Assembly (NCBI GenBank): GCA_021442885.1 | Contig: JABUVA010000012.1 | Span: 1-9,509, forward strand | Length of the DNA stretch: 9,509 nucleotides | From: Methanobrevibacter sp. | GTDB taxonomy: Archaea; Methanobacteriota; Methanobacteria; Methanobacteriales; Methanobacteriaceae | Direction of reading: 5' to 3' | Part shown: one piece after another, positions 1-4,825 of the stretch | Numbering within the stretch: the stretch's first letter is position 1 | Layout: each line of letters starts with the position of its first letter | The notes under the pieces: generated by a model | Databases searched by the model: none | Told to the model about the DNA's origin: nothing | Seen by the model: the letters and a program-made list of their open reading frames with translations, nothing else | Translations under genes and position numbers: made by a program

Positions 1-1325
1 ACAAGAATTAAACTGGAAATTGAATCTGCAGTACTTGTTGATATTGGAAGTACAATGTTATCTGGATCTAGATTATGTCTATATGAAAGTGTAGAGACAT
101 AAAATACTAATACCATCATTATTGGAATTAAAATCAGACCTGATATTGTACTTATTTCTATTATTTTTAAATATCCTATACCTACAACTCCAAATATGTT
201 TGAAGAGGCTTCTGCTAAAAATCCTATTGTTGGATAAATTATAATAGCTAATATTAAGACTAGTAAGAAGTTAAATCCTGTATTCTTTTTAGGTTTTAAT
301 ATTGGCTCGATTAAACCTGAATGTAGTCCTGATGATATTCTTGCTCCTAAAATACTTACAATACTTCCTGTTTCTCCTGAAAACAATGGTAGTAATGTTA
401 AAAGACTTGGGTTTGTTATTAATGTTTCAAGTGCACTGTTGAATATTCCTCCAGCAAAAACACCTAAAATAGAACAGACAAATAAAACAGGTGTTGATTG
501 TTTTATAATGGTTTTAATTTCTTCATTGAATTTTATACTATATATTACTGCTAAAATAATGATTATTATAAAAATTATAAATATTGCATACTCTAATATT
601 ACACTGAATTTAAATAGGGATAAAATAAAAATAGCTATTATTATTGCTGGAAGTGTAAACATATCACCAAATCCTGCAATTATTGGGGTGGTAATATTAT
701 CTGGATCCCAACCATTTTCAAAACTTTTAAGAGATATAAACATTGTTATTGGAAGCATTATAATATTAGAGATGATTCCAGCAATTATACTTATTAAACA
801 AAAGTCAACTAAACTCATTGATTTAAATCCAAAAATTACACAAATAACTTTTGCTATAATAGCTAATGATAAGGATAATACTAAACTTAAAACAAATGAT
901 GAAATAATGTTATTTGTTAGTACTTCTGATTTTTTAAATTCTGGAGTTAAAATACCAATATGAAGGTTTGTTGATAATCTAGAGCCAAAAGAACCAAAAA
1001 TATTACCTCTCATTCCAATAGCTCCAGGAATTATTACTAGTAGTCCTGGGTATTGTTCTAAAAAATAGGTCATGTTTCCTAGGATTATTCCAGCTATTAA
1101 ATCTCCACAGGCACATATTAATAAAGCTATTATTCCTTCTTTTATACTTCTTTTATGATTTTCTAAAAATTCTTTAAAGTACTTTTTAAAAACCTTATTA
1201 TCATGTTTAAAGATTTTTGAAAATTTATCAATGCTTTTAAATAAAAATAGGATTAGGTTTACAAAAAACATTGGAATAGCTGATAAAATTTGGCGAATCA
1301 ACTTCGCTGGACTTTTGTCCTTCAT
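1..1325 (-). CDS. SLC41/MgtE-type divalent cation (Mg2+) transporter, C-terminus cut by window edge
   Basis: Reading the minus strand from the ATG at 1325 gives 441 open codons and no stop before base 1, so the 3' end lies outside the window. The protein is a polytopic membrane protein with two homologous halves, each holding the MgtE/SLC41 integral-membrane signature. Half 1 has PGAIGMRGNIFGS at about residues 100-112 and DPDNITTP at 207-214. Half 2 has PLFSGETGSIVSILGAR at 313-329 and DPDNIVLP at 420-427. Known members of this family move Mg2+ or other divalent cations through the membrane. The N-terminal 60 residues are basic and amphipathic; I see no MgtE-N or CBS cytosolic domain, so gating must come from elsewhere, plausibly the PhoU/TrkA-C protein encoded 47 nt upstream. 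The start is set by AGGTGA five bases before the ATG, and by in-frame stops (TAA TAG) just upstream. Only the last helix is probably missing. Substrate specificity is inferred. Confidence 0.88.
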   Translation of the reverse strand, partial: MKDKSPAKLIRQILSAIPMFFVNLILFLFKSIDKFSKIFKHDNKVFKKYFKEFLENHKRSIKEGIIALLICACGDLIAGIILGNMTYFLEQYPGLLVIIPGAIGMRGNIFGSFGSRLSTNLHIGILTPEFKKSEVLTNNIISSFVLSLVLSLSLAIIAKVICVIFGFKSMSLVDFCLISIIAGIISNIIMLPITMFISLKSFENGWDPDNITTPIIAGFGDMFTLPAIIIAIFILSLFKFSVILEYAIFIIFIIIIILAVIYSIKFNEEIKTIIKQSTPVLFVCSILGVFAGGIFNSALETLITNPSLLTLLPLFSGETGSIVSILGARISSGLHSGLIEPILKPKKNTGFNFLLVLILAIIIYPTIGFLAEASSNIFGVVGIGYLKIIEISTISGLILIPIMMVLVFYVSTLSYRHNLDPDNIVLPISTSTADSISSLIL

Positions 1326-1330
1326 ATTTA

Positions 1331-1336
1331 TCACCT
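1331..1336 (-). promoter_or_regulatory. Ribosome binding site of the MgtE-type transporter
   Basis: On the minus strand AGGTGA stands five bases before the ATG at 1325. A second AGGTGA-like site (1353-1358) stands before another ATG at 1347 in a different frame, so two initiation signals lie in tandem. The family-like protein is in the frame of the 1325 start. Confidence 0.6.
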
Positions 1337-1372
1337 ATTACATTCATTTTTGTCACCTTAATTAAAATTAAT

Positions 1373-1972
1373 TTAATCTTCTGCTTCTAGTTCTTCTGGA
1401 ATATCTTCTAAAAGAATTTCTCCACTAGCTATTTTATTTAATAAATCTGATCCTGCTTCTGTTCCTTTTGCTAGAAGTACATCTCCATCAAAAATAACAG
1501 TGTCTTTATTAGGACCATAAATCCATGAATCTCCACGTCTAATAGCTATTACCCTCATTCCTGTACGATTTACAAGTAATAGTTCTCCTAGTGATTTATT
1601 AACAAGTTCTGATGAAGAATCTACTTGAGCTCTTACAATCATTTTTTCGGATTCTTCCATTACCATTTTAAATACTGGATGTGGTTTAAAACCAGTTATT
1701 ACAATGTCTGCTAAATCTTTAGCTGCATTTGCAATACTTTCTGCTGCTTCAGCTATTTCTAAAAGAGCTGTTAATTTTTCAGCATCTTCATATGATCTTG
1801 CTGCAACTAATGATTGTTTTTTTATTTCATAGTTCATTGCATTTACACGATTTTCAAGTTTTATTACTTCTTCTGCAGCTGTTTTACTATTAAATAAAAC
1901 AGCAGAATAAGCTAAATCTACCATGAGTTCCGACATATTTTTCATTTCTATTAAAATATTTTTTATAGACAA
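1373..1972 (-). CDS. PhoU domain / TrkA-C (RCK_C) domain regulatory protein, TTG start
   Basis: This is a 199-residue soluble protein. Residues 5-95 form a PhoU-like helical bundle, with [18 protein letters not shown] near the start and the [17 protein letters not shown] helix at 74-90. Residues about 112-185 form a TrkA-C/RCK_C domain, with the characteristic [16 protein letters not shown] at 163-178. This pairing is found in archaea beside ion channels and MgtE-type transporters. TrkA-C domains bind small ligands, c-di-AMP in some families, so the likely role is a cytoplasmic regulator of the transporter encoded next. The start is TTG at 1972: an in-frame TAA immediately precedes it, and AGGTGGGAG lies just upstream, overlapping the cobJ stop region. 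Later ATGs at residues 10 and 13 would remove part of helix 1. The gap to cobJ is 11 nt. Which ligand it senses cannot be read from sequence. Confidence 0.87.
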   Translation of the reverse strand: MSIKNILIEMKNMSELMVDLAYSAVLFNSKTAAEEVIKLENRVNAMNYEIKKQSLVAARSYEDAEKLTALLEIAEAAESIANAAKDLADIVITGFKPHPVFKMVMEESEKMIVRAQVDSSSELVNKSLGELLLVNRTGMRVIAIRRGDSWIYGPNKDTVIFDGDVLLAKGTEAGSDLLNKIASGEILLEDIPEELEAED

Positions 1973-1983
1973 TTAACTCCCAC

Positions 1984-3057
1984 CTATAAATCATAAGGGT
2001 TGTTATTTAACAAACAAGCTCTTCTAAGTTTTAATAACTGTTTTTTCTTATTTTTTAAATCATCAACTTCTTCTAATATTTCAGTGAAAGGGGCTCGAAG
2101 AGCATTTACACCTTCTGGTGTGTGAATCCATGTACATTCTTTACAATTCCATACTCCTTTTCCTTTAATCCAGCTACCACCTGTAGAGCTATCTCCACAA
2201 GGGTAAAATGGACAGTAGCAAAAGTCACAGTATTGTCCATCATAATGACATGGGTAAAAATCACATTCTCTTCTCTCACCATGGGCAATATCACCATTTA
2301 AGAATAGTTCATAATGTTCTCTTGAAAATGGATGGATATCTGATCTAATTACATATCCTCTAGGAGTTATTAATTTTCCATTTTGAACATATGTTAAATC
2401 ATTTCCAACAATTAAAGTACAAGACATGTTAACCATATCTTCAGTTAAATCTTTAATTTCTACAATACTTGTTTTAGAAGGGGTATAAGTACTATCTACA
2501 ATTCCAATTAAACATTCCTCACCTTTAATTTCTAGGACTTTTTTTACAAAACGTCTAAAAGGTTCTTTTCGTGTTTTGCTTATTGGGTTATAAATAGCTA
2601 TAATTAGATTAGCTTTAAGTGAATATTCTATTTTTTTTTCAATTTCAGAAAGTGGTGTTAAAATATTACTGAGACTGATAGCTGCAAAATCGTTTAAAGG
2701 TGCTCCTAACAAGTCTGCAGAATAATTAACAGATGATACTCCAGGATATACTTTAATTTCAACATCATCATATTTACTTTCAATCTGATATAAAACATTT
2801 GCCATACCAAAAACACCAGGGTCTCCAGAACTAATTAATGCAACGGTATATCCCTCTTTACTTTTATTAATAGCTATTTCAGCTCTTGAAATCTCATCAC
2901 CCATTCCTTTTTTAATTATTTCTTTACCTTCAATTAAATCTTCAATTTGGTTAATGTATTTCTTATATCCAATAATTACATCAGACTCTTCAATAGCTTT
3001 TAAAGCACCAAGGGTAATATTGTCTCTATTTTGACCTATTCCAATAACATTAATCAT
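1984..3057 (-). CDS. cobJ/cbiH: Cobalt-precorrin-3B C17-methyltransferase with C-terminal cysteine-rich domain
   Basis: This enzyme uses S-adenosylmethionine to methylate C17 and contract the corrin ring, a cytoplasmic step of (anaerobic) cobalamin synthesis. Residues 1 to about 240 are a tetrapyrrole methyltransferase: the N-terminal strand INVIGIGQ, the SAM-binding SSGDPGVFGMA at 76-86, the VYPGVSSVNYSADLLGAPL segment that is typical of CbiH, and IYNPISKTR at 155-163. Residues about 262-315 form a separate domain with eight cysteines (265, 270, 277, 280, 282, 287, 305, 308) and nearby histidines, matching the cysteine-rich small (zf-like) metal-binding domain. A basic coiled tail follows. 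I use the ATG at 3057 (357 aa), because AAGTGAG lies five bases upstream; a GTG at 3066 would add only three residues and would sit directly on the preceding stop. The upstream gene ends at 3067, so translation is probably coupled. The function of the Cys domain is unknown; metal handling or redox is possible. Confidence 0.92.
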   Translation of the reverse strand: MINVIGIGQNRDNITLGALKAIEESDVIIGYKKYINQIEDLIEGKEIIKKGMGDEISRAEIAINKSKEGYTVALISSGDPGVFGMANVLYQIESKYDDVEIKVYPGVSSVNYSADLLGAPLNDFAAISLSNILTPLSEIEKKIEYSLKANLIIAIYNPISKTRKEPFRRFVKKVLEIKGEECLIGIVDSTYTPSKTSIVEIKDLTEDMVNMSCTLIVGNDLTYVQNGKLITPRGYVIRSDIHPFSREHYELFLNGDIAHGERRECDFYPCHYDGQYCDFCYCPFYPCGDSSTGGSWIKGKGVWNCKECTWIHTPEGVNALRAPFTEILEEVDDLKNKKKQLLKLRRACLLNNNPYDL

Positions 3058-3061
3058 ATTT

Positions 3062-3068
3062 CTCACTT
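3062..3068 (-). promoter_or_regulatory. Ribosome binding site deciding the cobJ start
   Basis: AAGTGAG on the minus strand, five bases before the ATG at 3057, matches the spacing seen at the other starts in this window. It overlaps the TAA stop of the preceding gene, which argues against initiation at the GTG (3066) lying inside the site. Confidence 0.5.
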
Positions 3069-3552
3069 AATATAATTTTAATATTGATTGAATAACAATT
3101 GTATCCGTGTCTACCTCACCTCTAGATGTGGCATTGGCAGTTGCAATAATCTTAAAGGATGGATCTTGGCTAATAACTATTTGTGAAGATGTAGAGTTTG
3201 GAGAAGCATAACCTAATGCTTCAATTGTAACATTAATGGTTTTCTTATCAGTATCATCATATGTAGTCATATTTATAGAATCAATATTAATTCCATCGAC
3301 CTTCGACAGTTCCTCCATTTTTAAAGCAACATCTTGTTTATTACTTACATTAATAGGAGTAGGATCTTTAACTAAAACATCATTAACCTTATTAGGATTT
3401 ATCATTGATGATAGTTTATCATACTGCATATTCATAAGTCCTTTAATATCAGGTGCTTCTGTAGTTACAATAGTATAGGAACTAATTAGACCTGCTTCAA
3501 AAAATATTATAAATAATATAATAACAAGTACTGTTTTTAATATTTTTCCCAT
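3067..3552 (-). CDS. Membrane-anchored protein of unknown function, first gene of the cobJ operon
   Basis: I do not recognise a named family. The 161-residue product has a short basic start (MGKILK), then one hydrophobic segment at about residues 7-28, and then a hydrophilic domain rich in Thr, Ser, Asn and Asp with strand-like stretches (INVTIEALGY, FKIIATANAT). It has no cysteines. It reads as a signal-anchored or secreted protein with its domain outside the membrane, and several N-x-S/T sites (for example NVS, NMT, NVT, NST, NAT) would permit archaeal N-glycosylation. The ATG at 3552 is preceded by GTGAT four bases upstream and a TATA-like box about 45 bases upstream, so it leads the operon. 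Its stop touches the start region of cobJ. Position suggests a link to corrinoid or cation uptake, but that is inference from neighbours only. Confidence 0.75.
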   Translation of the reverse strand: MGKILKTVLVIILFIIFFEAGLISSYTIVTTEAPDIKGLMNMQYDKLSSMINPNKVNDVLVKDPTPINVSNKQDVALKMEELSKVDGINIDSINMTTYDDTDKKTINVTIEALGYASPNSTSSQIVISQDPSFKIIATANATSRGEVDTDTIVIQSILKLY

Positions 3553-3592
3553 TTTATCACTTAAAAATTTCTAATATGTTTATTTATAATTA

Positions 3593-3609
3593 TCATATAT
3601 AATAAATTT
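3593..3609 (-). promoter_or_regulatory. Promoter (TATA box) for the leftward cobJ/MgtE operon
   Basis: The minus strand reads TTTATTATATATGATAA here, with a GGTTAAA purine-rich BRE-like stretch just upstream. Transcription would begin about 25 bases on, near 3570-3575, leaving a leader of about 20 nt before the ATG at 3552. The AT-rich background lowers certainty. Confidence 0.45.
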
Positions 3610-3624
3610 AACCGGTGTTTAAGG

Positions 3625-3720
3625 CTCTTTAAAAAAGTCTTAAGATTAGTGGTTGTAATGTATTATAATTTAAAAAACTTTAAAAAATCTTTATTTTAAA
3701 TAATAAATGATGATAATATT
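3625..3720 (+). repeat. Imperfect direct repeat, copy A (left flank of the island)
   Basis: This stretch aligns with 4604-4700 in the same orientation. By hand, 54 bases (3625-3678 against 4604-4657) show 10 mismatches, and 32 bases (3689-3720 against 4669-4700) show 4; between them lies a poorer stretch of about 11 bases with a one-base length difference. Shared landmarks are AAAAAGTCTT, GATTA, TATAA-TTAAAAAAC and TCTTTATT. Weak similarity continues to about 3750. No gene lies in it. The 3553-3893 gap also holds the leftward promoter, this repeat, an inverted repeat (3789-3818) and the promoter of the small gene. Confidence 0.8.
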
Positions 3721-3788
3721 AATGTAATTAAAGATAGCTTATTATTTTATGTTAACAAAAAATAACAACTCCTTATTAAAAATATGGA

Positions 3789-3818
3789 TTTAAAACATTA
3801 TATTCATAAATGTTTAAA
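3789..3818 (+). repeat. Inverted repeat upstream of the small gene promoter
   Basis: TTTAAAACATT (3789-3799) and AATGTTTAAA (3809-3818) are complementary with one bulged A, separated by nine bases. It ends 19 bases before the TATA box of the 49-residue gene, where an operator could sit. In sequence this AT-rich a chance palindrome is possible. Confidence 0.35.
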
Positions 3819-3837
3819 TTATGTAGTAAGTAAAAGA

Positions 3838-3846
3838 TTTTATAAA
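3838..3846 (+). promoter_or_regulatory. TATA box of the 49-residue protein gene
   Basis: TTTATAAAT with an upstream purine-rich GTAAAAGA (BRE-like). Initiation would fall near 3865-3870, giving a leader of about 25 nt that contains the strong AAAGGAGG site (3877-3884), nine bases before the ATG at 3894. This is one of the cleanest promoter-plus-RBS arrangements in the window. Confidence 0.6.
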
Positions 3847-3893
3847 TGAAAAGATACAAATTATTAATTATATTTTAAAGGAGGTTTTAATTC

Positions 3894-4043
3894 ATGGCAA
3901 GTAAAATAAATCCTACACCAACATTAACAGGTGCTGATGCAGATAGATTTATTAAAAGATTAAATACTCCATCAACAAAAGATGAAATTAAAGCATTAGA
4001 TAGAGCTAAAAAAACTTTTGAAAAAATTAAATTCAAAAGATAA
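3894..4043 (+). CDS. Small protein (49 aa), candidate antitoxin facing a GNAT gene
   Basis: A complete small gene: ATG at 3894, TAA at 4041-4043, 49 residues. The ribosome binding site AAAGGAGG nine bases upstream and a good TATA box make it a real gene despite its size. The N-terminal half contains NPTPTLTGADADRFIKRL (residues 6-23), of the pattern P-T-P-x-L-x-G-x-D-A-x-R-F; the C-terminal half is a charged, lysine-rich helix (KALDRAKKTFEKIKFKR). There is no membrane segment, cysteine, or visible ribbon-helix-helix or helix-turn-helix DNA-binding motif. I recall short proteins with a similar P-x-L-x-G-x-D-A-x-R-F stretch beside GNAT-type toxins, but cannot check this here. Together with the neighbouring TacT-like GNAT it is a candidate antitoxin that would act by binding the enzyme. 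The layout is odd: the genes converge, instead of forming the usual antitoxin-first operon. Confidence 0.72.
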   Translation: MASKINPTPTLTGADADRFIKRLNTPSTKDEIKALDRAKKTFEKIKFKR

Positions 4044-4044
4044 T

Positions 4045-4551
4045 CTATTTTTTACATAAATCTCTATACATCGGCATATTTCTTCTATTTTTATTTTTAT
4101 TAGGTTGTAATGCTTCAAACAAATTCTTTTCATAAAATGAAATAATACCATCACTGTTATATGCATCAATGGATAAAAAACGAATTCCAATATCTTTTCT
4201 TAGTTCTAGACAGAACCCTACAATCCAGTCAATTAAAATGGATCCAATATGCATATGTTGAAAATCCTTATGGATAGCTAACCTACCTATTTTAATTGCA
4301 GGATATTCAGGATATTCAATTTCTAGTTTTTTATTGATTTTTATAGCATCCGATGATAAAGAGAAAAAACCAATTACATTATCATTATATAAACAAAGAT
4401 ATATTTTAGATAAGCTATTATCAATATTACTGAAAGAATCTATTAATAAAAACTCATTAAGATCATCATCTCCACAATCAAACTCAATAGAAGACAGAAT
4501 ATCTTTATTTGCCTTTATTATTTCTAATTTGCTACAATCCACATCATCCAT
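4045..4551 (-). CDS. GNAT-family acetyltransferase resembling TacT/AtaT-type toxins
   Basis: The 168-residue protein is a single GNAT domain. It opens with FDCGDDDLNEFL (24-35), the F-x-C-G-x-x-x-L-N-x-F-L signature of TacT/AtaT-type toxins. It continues with the beta strands IYLCLYNDNVIGFFSLSS (50-67), motif A GRLAIHKDFQHMHIGS (89-104), and FYEKNLF (139-145), whose Tyr140 is where the catalytic tyrosine falls in this group. Known relatives acetylate the amino group of aminoacyl-tRNA and stop translation; substrate here is inferred. The acetyl-CoA loop is Q-H-M-H-I-G, where family members usually have Q/R-x-x-G-x-G/A, so the central Gly is His. The ATG at 4551 has no clear ribosome binding site and a strong TATA box about 40 bases upstream, suggesting a short leader. 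Its stop lies one base from the stop of the 49-residue gene on the other strand. It could instead be an ordinary protein acetyltransferase. Confidence 0.85.
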   Translation of the reverse strand: MDDVDCSKLEIIKANKDILSSIEFDCGDDDLNEFLLIDSFSNIDNSLSKIYLCLYNDNVIGFFSLSSDAIKINKKLEIEYPEYPAIKIGRLAIHKDFQHMHIGSILIDWIVGFCLELRKDIGIRFLSIDAYNSDGIISFYEKNLFEALQPNKNKNRRNMPMYRDLCKK

Positions 4552-4588
4552 AACATAATATTTAACAACAAGATATTTATGTCTTTTC

Positions 4589-4599
4589 TTTATATAAAA
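4589..4599 (-). promoter_or_regulatory. TATA box of the GNAT gene
   Basis: The minus strand reads TTTATATAAAG, close to the archaeal consensus. Initiation about 25 bases on, near 4567, leaves only about 15 nt before the ATG at 4551, and that leader has no clear Shine-Dalgarno match. Direct repeat copy B begins just upstream (4604). Confidence 0.55.
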
Positions 4600-4603
4600 T
4601 CAA

Positions 4604-4700
4604 CTGTTTTAAAAAGTCTTCTGATTATTGGTAGTTATATACTATAACTTAAAAAACAACGTGGAAATCTTTATTAAAAATAATAAATAATGAAAATATT
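4604..4700 (+). repeat. Imperfect direct repeat, copy B (right flank of the island)
   Basis: Second copy of the repeat at 3625-3720, same orientation, about 980 bases away. It includes GTTATA-TAC-TATAAC (4634-4648), a perfect six-base inverted repeat with a three-base spacer, which is degenerate in copy A. Each copy starts just upstream of the TATA box of a leftward gene, so it may be a shared upstream control region, or the footprint of a duplication or insertion. The rest of the gap to 4825 holds no gene I can support. Confidence 0.8.
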
Positions 4701-4825
4701 AATAAATAAGAAAAACTTGTTATTATATCTACATCAAAAGACTTTTGAAGAGCATAAATTAATTTTAACTAATAGCTATCAAATTATTGTCATTAATATA
4801 AAAATATTATTTGAAACAAATTTAG

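Noticed and set aside
439..963. 174-codon plus-strand frame
   Set aside because: It is antisense to the MgtE-type transporter, whose minus-strand frame is open through the whole stretch and carries family motifs; the plus-strand product has no recognisable domain and no ribosome binding site.
2106..2297. 63-codon minus-strand frame inside cobJ
   Set aside because: It lies in another frame of the cysteine-rich part of cobJ, which has clear family motifs in its own frame.
3236..3478. 80-codon plus-strand frame
   Set aside because: It is antisense to the membrane-anchored protein gene, with no ribosome binding site and a composition typical of a reverse-strand shadow.
3638..3645. TCTTAAGA palindrome in repeat copy A
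   Set aside because: It is a perfect eight-base palindrome but is not kept in copy B (TCTTCTGA), so it is not supported as a conserved site.
3996..4190. 64-codon minus-strand frame across the GNAT/small-gene junction
   Set aside because: It overlaps the real GNAT frame and the opposite-strand small gene, and has no motif or initiation signal.
4334..4558. 74-codon plus-strand frame antisense to the GNAT 5' half
   Set aside because: The minus-strand frame has the full GNAT signature; the plus frame has none.
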